Assembly: GCF_900111765.1 (NCBI RefSeq)
Contig: NZ_FOIB01000004.1
Span: forward strand, 831,756-895,755
Direction: 5' to 3'
Origin: Myxococcus fulvus
GTDB lineage: Bacteria > Myxococcota > Myxococcia > Myxococcales > Myxococcaceae
DNA: 64,000 bases
Under the pieces are notes generated by a model. The model was not told the DNA's origin. It did not search any database and was given only the letters and a program-made list of their open reading frames with translations. Both the position numbers and the translations under genes were made by a program. This document shows, one piece after another, positions 16,516 through 25,946 of this stretch; the stretch's first letter is position 1, and every line of letters starts with the position of its first letter.

Positions 16516-17487
16516 TTACGCCCTGGGCGCGCTCGGCAGGAAGACGTCCGCGTGGAGGTCCTTGAGCGAGAGCCCGGAGAGGAAGAGCTTCTTGCGCAGG
16601 GATAACACCAAATCGGCGTCGCCGCAGAGCCACGCGCGGAAGCCCACCGGCTTGGGGCACTCGGCGCGGATGACGGCGTCGAGCGCTCCCTCGGCCACGT
16701 CCCGGGAGCCGCCCGTCAGCACGCTCGGTCGATAGTGGAAACCCGCGTATTGCTCGGCCAGCTCGCGCAGCTCGCGCGTCAGGTAGAGGCCCTCGGGCGT
16801 GCGCGCGCCGTGGAACAGCCAGATGGGGCCCTGGTGGCCCGCCTCCAGCGCGTCGCGCGCGATGCCGTACAGCGGCGCGAGCCCCGTCCCCGCGCCCGCG
16901 AGAATCAGCGACTGCTCGGGGCGGCCGTCGACGTAGAAGCAACTGCCCGCGGGCCCCTGCACGGACACGGCGTCACCGACGCGGGCCTCGCGAGCGAGCC
17001 AACCGCTCATCTCGCCGCCTGGCACCAGGCGCACGTGCAGCTCCAGCAGGCCCTCGCGAGGGAGGCTCGCCAGCGAGTAGCTGCGGGCCAGGCCATCCGC
17101 CCGCAGGAGCGACACGTACTGGCCCGCGCGGTAGTCCAGCGGCGCGTCCGTGGACAGCCGCACGCGCAGGACGCTGGGGGACAGCGGGTCCAATGCGGCG
17201 ATGCGCGCGGGGGCCCTGAGTGCGTCCGCGCCGGAGACCTCCAGCGCGGTGTCCGCCGAGGGGCGGCACATGCAGGCGAGGAAGTAGCCCTGCGCGCGCA
17301 GCGTGTCCTTGAGGCCCACGCGCGCGGCCTCCGGGACGTCGCCCGACGTCGCGCGCATGAGGCAGGACTGACAGGCGCCGGCCCGGCACGCGTGGGGCAC
17401 GGCGACGCCCTGTCGCAGGAGCCCGTCCAGCACGCTCTCCTCGGGCTCCAGCGGATACCACCGCGACTCGTGCTTCACCGTGGCCAT
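16516..17487 (-). CDS. Ferredoxin-FAD/NAD(P)H oxidoreductase, probable globin reductase
   Basis: 323 residues from the ATG at 17487 (GGGAG six bases upstream). An N-terminal plant-type [2Fe-2S] domain has C34, C39, C42 (CRAGACQSC) and C72 or C74. It is followed by an FAD domain (RSYSLAS) and an NAD(P)-binding domain (GAGTGLAPLYGI, ending WLCGDADLVLSLRKKL). This is the layout of phenol-hydroxylase/CDP-6-deoxy-reductase-type electron transfer proteins. It lies 20 bp downstream of the truncated globin gene, so the likely role is to re-reduce the globin during NO dioxygenation (NO to nitrate), a split version of flavohaemoglobin. Confidence 0.9.
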   Translation of the reverse strand: MATVKHESRWYPLEPEESVLDGLLRQGVAVPHACRAGACQSCLMRATSGDVPEAARVGLKDTLRAQGYFLACMCRPSADTALEVSGADALRAPARIAALDPLSPSVLRVRLSTDAPLDYRAGQYVSLLRADGLARSYSLASLPREGLLELHVRLVPGGEMSGWLAREARVGDAVSVQGPAGSCFYVDGRPEQSLILAGAGTGLAPLYGIARDALEAGHQGPIWLFHGARTPEGLYLTRELRELAEQYAGFHYRPSVLTGGSRDVAEGALDAVIRAECPKPVGFRAWLCGDADLVLSLRKKLFLSGLSLKDLHADVFLPSAPRA

Positions 17488-17507
17488 GGCGAGTCTCCCG
17501 GCCTGCG

Positions 17508-17891
17508 TCAGCGGTTGAGGACGTCGGCGCGAGCGCCGCCCGCGATGGCCAGCACGCGCGCCACCAGCGGCTCGGGCACGCCCAGCTCCCGGAGCGTCGC
17601 GCTCAGGTGCTCCACCACCGCGTCGAAGTGCACGTCGTTCAGCCCGCGCTTGACCAGGTGCGCGTGGCCCGCGCGCATGTCCTTGCCCGAGTAGTTCGAC
17701 GGGCCGCCCGTCACCATCGTCAGGAAGGCCTTCTGCTTGGCCGACTGGCGCTCCATGTCCACGTCCTCGAAGAAGTGGCTGATGCGGTCGTCCGCCAGCA
17801 CCTTCCGGTAGAACACGTCGACCGCCGCCGCCATCGCCGGCTCTCCGCCAATCTGCTCGTAAACGCTCTTCTCCTGCGCTGCCGTGCTCAT
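17508..17891 (-). CDS. Group I truncated haemoglobin
   Basis: 127 residues from the ATG at 17891, with AAGGAG nine bases upstream. The sequence follows cyanobacterial GlbN closely: YEQIGGEPAMAAAVDVFY with Tyr28 in the B10 position, RISHFFEDVDMERQ, KQKAFLTMVTGGP, and DMRAGHAHLVKRGLNDVHFD, where His76 is the expected proximal haem ligand. Lys53 replaces the distal His seen in GlbN. It is first in an operon with a flavo-Fe/S reductase and NsrR, with the NsrR operator 33 bp upstream of the start. The role inferred from this context is NO scavenging (dioxygenase). Confidence 0.92.
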   Translation of the reverse strand: MSTAAQEKSVYEQIGGEPAMAAAVDVFYRKVLADDRISHFFEDVDMERQSAKQKAFLTMVTGGPSNYSGKDMRAGHAHLVKRGLNDVHFDAVVEHLSATLRELGVPEPLVARVLAIAGGARADVLNR

Positions 17892-17923
17892 CGCGTCCGC
17901 TCCTTCCGCCCGGCTCGGGCTCA

Positions 17924-17945
17924 AAGATGCATTTCAAATGCATCG
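17924..17945 (-). promoter_or_regulatory. NsrR operator in front of the globin operon
   Basis: The core ATGCATTTCAAATGCAT (17927-17943) with AAG before and CG after matches the known NsrR consensus (AAGATGYATTT, one base, AAATRCATCTT) at nearly every position. It lies 33 bp upstream of the globin ATG. A possible -35 (TTGACG on the coding strand, 17963-17958) sits just outside, so a repressor here would overlap the -10 region. Confidence 0.88.
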
Positions 17946-18030
17946 ATTTGAATCGGACGTCAATTCGGAAAGACAAGACAAGCGAATCGAGGGAATCCGC
18001 CAACAACGCGGCGCAACGTTTGCGCGAGCG

Positions 18031-18657
18031 TCACGTCTCCGCGCGAAAATTGCGTCCGAGGCCGGGCCCGGTGCCGACGTAGTGACGGAAGACATAGAGC
18101 AGCGGTTGCCACCGGGTGACATCCACGTGGTGGGTGTCGGGCACGGTGACGTGCTCGTGCGCGTGGACGCGGGTGACGCGCAGCTCGGCGATGACGAAGT
18201 CGGAGGGATGCTCTGGCGTGGGGGTGGCCATGTGCGCTGCCAACAAGACGGCCTCCAGTTGCAGCGGACACTCGGCCACGCGTGGCGGGGAGACAGTGTC
18301 CGAGGGCAGTGGGGTGAGGCCCGCGCGTTCGAACTTTCGAGGCTCGTGTTCGTAGCCCCTATCGCGCTTCTCGTCGGGCACGGGGAAGCGGCCCGTGGTG
18401 GGCGCGAGGCGCTCGACGTGGGGCCACAGCGCGGCGGAGGGCAGGTTCACCACCGCCTCACGCGTGCGTCGCAGGTTCTCCAGGCCCTGGCCCAGCATCC
18501 CCAGTCCGAGCACCAGCCTGTCGTCGAGGGCCCACGCGGAGGACAGCGGCGTGAGGTTGGGCGAGCCGTCCTCATTGAGCGTGCTCAAGAGGGCCACGGG
18601 CGTGCCGAAGTAGAGGATGCGGGGCGCAATCACACGGTGTCGCGGCGTGTCGGTCAT
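18031..18657 (-). CDS. Flavin-reductase-like (FMN-binding split-barrel) protein
   Basis: 208 residues from the ATG at 18657. The sequence PRILYFGTPVALLSTLNEDG, then PNLTPLSSAWALDDRLVLGL is the FMN-binding split barrel of PF01613 (flavin reductase like), with ENLRRTREAVVNLPSA following. These small proteins bind FMN and either supply reduced flavin or reduce metals or small molecules. It is divergent from the ArsR-type gene, and two identical-type palindromes lie between them, so ArsR control is likely. Substrate unknown. Confidence 0.85.
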   Translation of the reverse strand: MTDTPRHRVIAPRILYFGTPVALLSTLNEDGSPNLTPLSSAWALDDRLVLGLGMLGQGLENLRRTREAVVNLPSAALWPHVERLAPTTGRFPVPDEKRDRGYEHEPRKFERAGLTPLPSDTVSPPRVAECPLQLEAVLLAAHMATPTPEHPSDFVIAELRVTRVHAHEHVTVPDTHHVDVTRWQPLLYVFRHYVGTGPGLGRNFRAET

Positions 18658-18692
18658 GCCCGCGTGAGTAGTGCGCGCGGCCACTCCGATGC

Positions 18693-18734
18693 TTCGGTGC
18701 GCGCCGAAACTGGGATACTTCGGTGTACGCCGAA
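18693..18734. promoter_or_regulatory. Twin palindromic operators between the flavin-reductase-like and ArsR genes
   Basis: TTCGGTGCGCGCCGAA (18693-18708) and TTCGGTGTACGCCGAA (18719-18734) are imperfect 16-bp palindromes with starts 26 bp apart. They differ only in the centre. They sit in the 111-bp divergent intergenic region. This is the expected form and position of ArsR-family operators controlling both genes. Confidence 0.72.
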
Positions 18735-18768
18735 ACGTCCTCGCATCCGCACAGCACAGACTCCCGCC

Positions 18769-19446
18769 ATGCCCCACCCTCTCGACCTCGCCCTCACCGC
18801 CTCGCTCATCGGAGACCCGGCCCGCGCGGGCATGCTGTCGCGCCTGCTCGAAGGGCCCGCGCGCACCGCCGGCGAGCTCGCGCAAGAAGCCCGCATCTCG
18901 CCCCAGACGGCGAGCGGACACCTCGCGAAGCTGCTCGAAGGCGGCCTCGTCCGCGTCGAGGTCCAGGGACGCCACCGCTACTACCGGCTCGCCAGCCCCG
19001 ACGTCGCCCGCGCGCTCGAGGCGCTCAGCCTGCTCGTCCCGACGAGGCAGAGCACGGTGCGCGTCCCGGAGCCGCTGCGCTTCGCGCGGACCTGCTACGA
19101 CCACCTGGCGGGCACGCTCGGCGTCGCGCTGGCGGAGGGCCTGGAGCGCCGTGGCCTGCTGGAGACAGGCGACGACAGCTACGCGCTGACACCCGAGGGC
19201 GCGCGCTTCATCACCCGGTGGGGCGTGGACGTGGACGCGCTGTCACAGGGCAGGCGCGCCTTCGCGCGACGATGTCTGGACTGGAGCGAGCGCCGCGCTC
19301 ACATCGGCGGGGCGCTGGGCGCCGCGCTGGCGGAGCGTCTGTTCAAGCGGCGCTGGATTGCGCGCCGGCCCGAGGGCCGCGGAGTGCGGCTCACCGTCGA
19401 GGGCCGGCAGGGATTCGACCGGGAGCTGGGGTTGTCCTGGCCTTGA
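18769..19446 (+). CDS. ArsR-family winged-helix regulator
   Basis: 225 residues from the ATG at 18769. The N-terminal HTH is classical: LIGDPARAGMLSRLLEGPAR, then TAGELAQEARISPQTASGHL and GGLVRVEVQGRHRYYRLASP. An extended C-terminal domain of about 125 residues follows (RFARTCYDHLAGTLGVALAE), seen in a subgroup of longer ArsR proteins. No obvious metal-binding CxC is present in the HTH, so it is probably not an As/Zn sensor. It is divergent from the flavin-reductase-like gene with twin operators between them. Its last about 87 bp are duplicated downstream. Confidence 0.9.
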   Translation: MPHPLDLALTASLIGDPARAGMLSRLLEGPARTAGELAQEARISPQTASGHLAKLLEGGLVRVEVQGRHRYYRLASPDVARALEALSLLVPTRQSTVRVPEPLRFARTCYDHLAGTLGVALAEGLERRGLLETGDDSYALTPEGARFITRWGVDVDALSQGRRAFARRCLDWSERRAHIGGALGAALAERLFKRRWIARRPEGRGVRLTVEGRQGFDRELGLSWP

Positions 19447-19537
19447 GCTGGCGCGCCGGCCCGAGGGCCGCGGAGTGCGGCTCACCGTCGAGGGCCGGCG
19501 GGGATTCCACCAGAGCGCTGGGGTTGTCCTGGCCCTG
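19360..19537 (+). repeat. Tandem duplication of the ArsR gene 3' end
   Basis: The segment 19360-19446, which encodes the last residues and stop of the ArsR gene, recurs at 19451-19537 with a 91-bp period and only a few changes. Both copies start GCGCGCCGGCCCGAGGGCCG. The second copy encodes a near-identical peptide tail but has no start, so it is a non-coding relic. Confidence 0.88.
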
Positions 19538-19551
19538 AAGCGGCCAGGACA
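19525..19551. terminator. Stem-loop between convergent ArsR and atpC genes
   Basis: TGTCCTGGCC (19525-19534) pairs perfectly with 19542-19551 around a 7-base loop. It lies just before the atpC stop codon and at the end of the duplicated ArsR tail, so it could end transcription from both sides. No T-run. Confidence 0.5.
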
Positions 19552-19556
19552 CCGAC

Positions 19557-19964
19557 TCAGCCGCGAGCGCCCGCGGCGCCGATGCGAGCCGTCTCGCGGC
19601 GCACCGTGGCCTGCTCCAGCGCGTAGCGGGCGTCCTCGGAGGACAGGCCCTTCAGGCGCTCCTGCGCCTCGCCCAGGCGCTTGCGCGCGCCCTCCACGTC
19701 GATGCCGGACACGTGCTCGGCGGCGTCGGCCAGCACGAGCACCTTGTCGTTGGCGACCTCCACGAAGCCACCGGCGATGAAGTACACGTCGCGCTTGCCG
19801 CCATCCATCAGCGTCAGCTCGCCCGGCTCCATCAGCGACAGGAAGGGGGTGTGGCCCGGGCGCACGCCAAACAGGCCCGTGCCGCCGGGCACGATGGCCT
19901 CGTCGGCCTGCACCGACAGGATGCGCTTCTCGGGGGTGACAATCTCCACAGTCAGCTTGGCCAT
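19557..19964 (-). CDS. atpC: ATP synthase F1 epsilon subunit
   Basis: 135 residues from the ATG at 19964, with GAGGAG five bases upstream. It has the epsilon beta-sandwich signature MAKLTVEIVTPEKRILSVQA, then GLFGVRPGHTPFLSLMEPGE, and a C-terminal helical pair (EGARKRLGEAQERLKGL). It couples rotation of the central stalk to F1 and can inhibit ATP hydrolysis. It ends the atpG-atpD-atpC cluster, separated from atpD by an unrelated secreted-protein gene. Confidence 0.95.
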   Translation of the reverse strand: MAKLTVEIVTPEKRILSVQADEAIVPGGTGLFGVRPGHTPFLSLMEPGELTLMDGGKRDVYFIAGGFVEVANDKVLVLADAAEHVSGIDVEGARKRLGEAQERLKGLSSEDARYALEQATVRRETARIGAAGARG

Positions 19965-19986
19965 GAGGCTCCTCGCACTACCCACT

Positions 19987-20550
19987 TCAGAAATTGAGCT
20001 GCCGGGTGGTCCCACCCACCGGCTCGAACTCGACCACCCCGGCGTCCGTCAGCCGAGGCCCCTTGCCAGGGATGCCGAGCGTGCCCTCCAGCCACTTCAG
20101 GTGGTGCGTCATGTGCCGCACCTCGGAGAGCTGCTTCGCGGGGACCAGGTCCGTCAGACGCCGCTCCAGGATGCGCTGTCCGTCGCGGCCATACTGCCCC
20201 GCCACCAGCACCTCCGTGGCCCAGTCCGGCGGCCCCTTGGGCTTCTTGCCCTTCTTCGTCTTCGGCGCGGGCCGGGCCTTCCCCTTCTCCACCAGGGGCC
20301 ACAGCACCCAGACCCGCTCGCCGTCGTTGGAGACGAAGTAGAAGTCGTCCACCGTCCCCAGGCACTGCTCCAGCTGCCAGACGGGTCCGCTCTCCTTCGT
20401 CACCTCCAGCCGGCACTTGCCCGGCCCCACGTCCACCATGCGCACGCTGTACAGCCCGTTGGCGCTCACCCGGGCGCGTCCCTTGCGCTCCTCCGCCAAA
20501 GCGGGGAGCGACAGGACACAGAGGAACAGGGCGAGCGCCGCGTGACGCAT
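19987..20550 (-). CDS. Hypothetical secreted protein inside the atp cluster
   Basis: 187 residues from the ATG at 20550. A clear signal peptide (RHAALALFLCVLSLPALA) precedes a small mature domain with two cysteines (GKCRLEV and LEQCLG), a VDDFYFVSNDGERVWVLWPL beta-rich stretch, a basic linker (KTKKGKKPKGP) and a helical C-terminus. I do not recognise the family. It is placed between atpD (31 bp upstream) and atpC (22 bp downstream) on the same strand, so it is presumably co-transcribed with ATP synthase genes, an unusual neighbour for them. Confidence 0.75.
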   Translation of the reverse strand: MRHAALALFLCVLSLPALAEERKGRARVSANGLYSVRMVDVGPGKCRLEVTKESGPVWQLEQCLGTVDDFYFVSNDGERVWVLWPLVEKGKARPAPKTKKGKKPKGPPDWATEVLVAGQYGRDGQRILERRLTDLVPAKQLSEVRHMTHHLKWLEGTLGIPGKGPRLTDAGVVEFEPVGGTTRQLNF

Positions 20551-20581
20551 GGTCACCTCGGTGGAGGGTGGGACAGCGAGT

Positions 20582-22195
<1,614 letters not shown>

Positions 22196-22990
22196 CTATT
22201 TCCCATCCACCTGGTAGACCAGCGGCAGGTTGCCCCTCGAGCCGCCGCCCACCACGACCACCTTGGCGTTGGGGCTCTGGGCGAGCTTCTCGGTGGCCTC
22301 GATGCCCTTGAAGCGCAGGTACTCCTCGGTGAGGCCCTGGCGGACGATGGTCTGGTACTTGGCGATGCCCTCGGCTTCGATCTGCCGGCGCTCGGCCTCC
22401 TGGCGCTCCTTGTCCAGGGTGAAGCGCATCTTCTGGCTGCGCTGCTCCTCGGCCAGCTTGTCGGCGATGGCCTCGCGGATGGACGCGGGCAGGGACACGT
22501 CGCGCACCAGGATGGCCTCCACGACGACGTGCTTGCCCTGCAGGGCGCGGGTGACCTCGTCGTAGATCTCCTTTTCGATCTGCTCGCGCTTGGTCGAGTA
22601 GATCTCCTCGGGCGCGTACCGGCCGAACACCTTGCGCGCCTCCGAGCGGACGATGGGGGCGATGAGGATGTCCGCGTAGCGAGGGCCCGTCTGCGTGTGC
22701 AATTCGAACAGCTTCAGCGGGTCCACGCGGTAGCGCACGCTGGAGTCCACCTTCAGGTCCAGGCCGTTGTTGGACAGCACGTTGAGCTCGTCCTTCATCT
22801 CCTGGACGCGCAAGTCATAGGTGATGAGCGACTTGCCCGGCCGCATCACGTGCAGGCCTTCGCCGTAAGGCTCGCGCTGGGTGCCGCTGCCGAACGAGTC
22901 GAAGCCGATGCCCCCATGGCCGCTGGCCACCGTGTCGAAGCCACAGCCGCCCAGCAGCACCGCTCCCAGCACCACCCACAGTCGCTTCAC
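22196..22990 (-). CDS. Prohibitin/SPFH-domain lipoprotein
   Basis: 264 residues from the GTG at 22990 (AGAGGGG eight bases upstream). Short signal peptide with lipobox LLGGC. The mature part is a band-7/prohibitin domain: GIGFDSFGSGTQREPYGEGLHVMRP, VDSSVRYRVDPLKLFELHTQ, IVRSEARKVFGRYAPEEIYS, then a long charged helix (LDKERQEAERRQIEAEGIAK) and LRFKGIEATEKLAQSPNAKV. Prohibitin-type proteins form ring scaffolds on membranes and modulate proteases such as FtsH. The lipid anchor in place of a transmembrane helix is unusual, and so is its position between atpG and atpD. Confidence 0.9.
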   Translation of the reverse strand: MKRLWVVLGAVLLGGCGFDTVASGHGGIGFDSFGSGTQREPYGEGLHVMRPGKSLITYDLRVQEMKDELNVLSNNGLDLKVDSSVRYRVDPLKLFELHTQTGPRYADILIAPIVRSEARKVFGRYAPEEIYSTKREQIEKEIYDEVTRALQGKHVVVEAILVRDVSLPASIREAIADKLAEEQRSQKMRFTLDKERQEAERRQIEAEGIAKYQTIVRQGLTEEYLRFKGIEATEKLAQSPNAKVVVVGGGSRGNLPLVYQVDGK

Positions 22991-23045
22991 GCAGGTACCC
23001 CTCTCGAGGGCCCTGGACGGGCCCGACGAGGCCCTTAAACGCGAA

Positions 23046-23075
23046 GGGCCCGCTCCCAAAAGTGGGGGCGGGCCC
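23046..23075 (-). terminator. Strong stem-loop between atpG and the prohibitin gene
   Basis: GGGCCCGC (23046-23053) pairs with 23068-23075. After one mismatch CCCA (55-58) pairs with TGGG (63-66), around a 4-base loop. It lies 26 bp after the atpG stop and 55 bp before the prohibitin start. It may terminate or attenuate transcription, or protect the atpG mRNA end. Confidence 0.5.
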
Positions 23076-23100
23076 GGGTGCGACGAGGTGACGCTCGGGA

Positions 23101-23982
<882 letters not shown>

Positions 23983-24056
23983 GGGACGGGGAACTCCTGT
24001 GGGACGTTCTGCCGGGTGCGCCGGGGTGGGAGCATGGCAGTCTGACGGCGGGGCCC

Positions 24057-24085
24057 CCTATATAAGCGGGGCGGGAGCCGGTCAA
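24057..24085 (-). promoter_or_regulatory. Sigma-70-type promoter of atpG
   Basis: On the coding strand TTGACC (24085-24080) is followed after 17 bases by TATAGG (24062-24057), or after 15 bases by TATATA (24064-24059). It is the only AT-rich island in this intergenic region and lies about 75 bp before the atpG ATG. Confidence 0.65.
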
Positions 24086-24212
24086 CGGCAGTCCTCCCGG
24101 GGCTTTCCGGACACGTGAGCCAGGGCCTCCCAGGGACCTCCCACGAGGGGCGACCGGGCGACCTGCGCCCCCGAGGGCTCACGGGTGTGCCCCCAGGCCC
24201 TACCTTCCTGTC

Positions 24213-24638
24213 ATGGGGCCTGCCGACGCCGGACCGCTGCTCATCGTGGAGGATGACCTGGACATCCGTGAGGCGCTCCAGGGGTATCTGGAGCTCCAGG
24301 GGTACCGGGTGCTCGTGGCGGACCACGGGCGGGAGGCGCTGGTGCACCTGGCGGGAACGCCCCGGCCCTCGCTCATCCTGTTGGACATGGGGCTGCCGGT
24401 GATGGACGGGCACCGGGTGCTGACGGCGCGCAGGAGCGACGCCTCGCTCGCGAAGGTGCCCGTGGTCATCCTGTCGGCGGAGACGGCGGAGATGAGTCCC
24501 CGGGACAGGGCGGTGTACGCGGCCAGCCAGGGGGTTTCCGCCATCCTGTCGAAGCCGGTGGACCCCCGGCAGTTGCTGGAGACGCTCCGGCGGCTGCTGC
24601 CGGGGCAGGCCGCTCCCCAGGCGGACGCGCCCGCGTGA
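24213..24638 (+). CDS. Single-domain response regulator (receiver only)
   Basis: 141 residues. It is a complete receiver domain: acidic pocket EDD at 13-15, phospho-acceptor Asp58 in LILLDMGLPVMDG, Ser89 (ILSAE) and Lys114 (LSKPV). There is no output domain, so it would act by protein-protein contact, as CheY- or DivK-like proteins do, or as a phosphate shuttle. The C-terminal tail (QAAPQADAPA) is disordered. It is divergent from atpG. The cognate kinase is not adjacent. Confidence in the fold is high; the partner is unknown. Confidence 0.92.
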   Translation: MGPADAGPLLIVEDDLDIREALQGYLELQGYRVLVADHGREALVHLAGTPRPSLILLDMGLPVMDGHRVLTARRSDASLAKVPVVILSAETAEMSPRDRAVYAASQGVSAILSKPVDPRQLLETLRRLLPGQAAPQADAPA

Positions 24639-24718
24639 CGCGCAGGGCCCACACAGGGCTTTTCGAGGGCGGCGGGCCGTAACACAATGGCGCCGGGTGC
24701 GGTGTCACCCCTGGGTCC

Positions 24719-25366
24719 ATGAAGCCAACCCGAGCGAGCGGTGTCTGGGCGCGCAGGGCCCTCTTCCTCCTGCTCGTGGGCGCGGTGAGCCTGCTCGTCC
24801 TCTCGCACTGGGTGCGGGTGAGCTACGAGGAGCGCATCGTGAGCCTGGCGGACGCGCCGGATGCGCCCGTGGCGCTGGTGTTCGGCGCGGGACTGGCGCC
24901 GGGGGCGGTGCCTTCGCCGGTGCTCGCGCAGCGGTTGGACATGGCGATGGCGCTGTGGCGCGAGGGCAAGGTGGGCTCGGTGCTGGTGAGCGGCGACGAG
25001 GTGAAGCCGTTCCACCACGAGACGCGGGCCATGCGCCGCTACCTGCTGGAGCGCGGGATGCCGGCGGAGCTGGTGCTGGGGGACGAGGCGGGGCTGTCCA
25101 CGTACGACAGCTGCCTGCGGGCGCGGGGCGTGTTCGGCGCGAAGCAGGCGCTGCTCGTCACGCAGCGCTTCCATCTGCCGCGGGCGCTGTTCATCGCGAA
25201 CTCGGTGGGCATCGACGCGTGGGGAGTCCCGGCGGACGAGGGGCGCTCGACGCCCTGGCGCTACACGGTGCGCGAGACGCTGTCGCGCGTGCTGGCGCTG
25301 GGGATGGTGCTGCTGGAGGTGGAGCCCGTCTACCCCTCGGGCCGCGCGGCGGTCCCCAAGGGCTAG
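24719..25366 (+). CDS. SanA/YdcF/ElyC-family envelope protein
   Basis: 215 residues. One N-terminal transmembrane anchor (ALFLLLVGAVSLLVLSHWV) is followed by the DUF218 domain: ALVFGAGLAPGAVPSPVLAQ, LVSGDEVKPFHHETRAMRRY, DEAGLSTYDSCLRARGVFGA and LLVTQRFHLPRALFI. SanA/ElyC proteins act in the cell envelope and influence barrier function or glycan metabolism; the precise reaction is not settled. It is probably in the inner membrane with the domain facing the periplasm. Confidence 0.88.
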   Translation: MKPTRASGVWARRALFLLLVGAVSLLVLSHWVRVSYEERIVSLADAPDAPVALVFGAGLAPGAVPSPVLAQRLDMAMALWREGKVGSVLVSGDEVKPFHHETRAMRRYLLERGMPAELVLGDEAGLSTYDSCLRARGVFGAKQALLVTQRFHLPRALFIANSVGIDAWGVPADEGRSTPWRYTVRETLSRVLALGMVLLEVEPVYPSGRAAVPKG

Positions 25367-25474
25367 GCGGACGAGCCCGGCAGGCGGCCGGCCGGCTCGA
25401 ATTGCGGTGGGGCGCGCGGGTTCTCATTGTTGAGACACGGCGGCCGGCCCACCCCGCTTTCGCGAGGAGACACC

Positions 25475-25747
25475 ATGCGATTCAAGAAGCTCGGCTCGGA
25501 GGACGTGGGCGAGGCCACCTCGCGACGTCATGTGAACCAGGACACCGGTGAGGAGGAGATCAACATCTCCGACCAGGACCTGGCGGCGACCCCTCCGCTG
25601 GAGGAGGAGCCTGACTTCCGCGACATCCTGCCGGACCAGATTCACGAGTTCCGGCGCGGTGACGAGGAGCCGGAGGAAGTGGAGCTGACGGCGCAACCCG
25701 AGGAGCGGCTGCGCCCGGCGCGCAGGGACCAGCTTCCGGAGAGCTAG
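25475..25747 (+). CDS. Hypothetical small acidic protein
   Basis: 90 residues from the ATG at 25475 (GAGGAG seven bases upstream). Very acidic and apparently unstructured, with runs such as EEEINISDQDLAATPPLEEE and RRGDEEPEEVEL. No signal peptide, no membrane helix, no known domain recognised. Short acidic proteins of this kind are common and poorly studied in myxobacteria. The downstream flank holds the hairpin repeats described separately. Confidence 0.65.
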   Translation: MRFKKLGSEDVGEATSRRHVNQDTGEEEINISDQDLAATPPLEEEPDFRDILPDQIHEFRRGDEEPEEVELTAQPEERLRPARRDQLPES

Positions 25748-25765
25748 GTTCGCGCCCGCGCGGTT

Positions 25766-25908
25766 CCCGACGTTGGATGCGCGGATGCGTCCGTGCCCTG
25801 ACGCGGTCTCGGCACGCGGGGCCCCGCTTCTCGGAGGCGGGGTTCGCGCCTGCGTGAGGCGCGGTCCCGACGTTGGATGCACGGATGCGTCCGTGCCCGA
25901 ACGCGGTC
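25766..25908. repeat. 43-bp direct repeat with internal hairpin, period 100 bp
   Basis: Bases 25766-25808 recur at 25866-25908 with three mismatches (shared core CGACGTTGGATGC, then GGATGCGTCCGTGCCC). Each copy holds a small stem-loop, GCACGGA/TCCGTGC around TGCG in the second copy (25879-25896). In the first copy a G.T pair is formed at the changed base, so the hairpin is kept. The repeat lies in the gap between two convergent genes. Confidence 0.75.
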
Positions 25909-25931
25909 CCATCTCGAGGGATGGGACCGCG
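25902..25931. terminator. 12-bp perfect stem-loop between convergent genes
   Basis: CGCGGTCCCATC (25902-25913) pairs perfectly with 25920-25931 around TCGAGG. It ends 15 bp before the stop codon of the convergent SUKH-H1 gene and follows the acidic-protein gene, so it is a likely bidirectional terminator without a T-run. Confidence 0.65.
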
Positions 25932-25946
25932 CTGATGCGAACAGGT

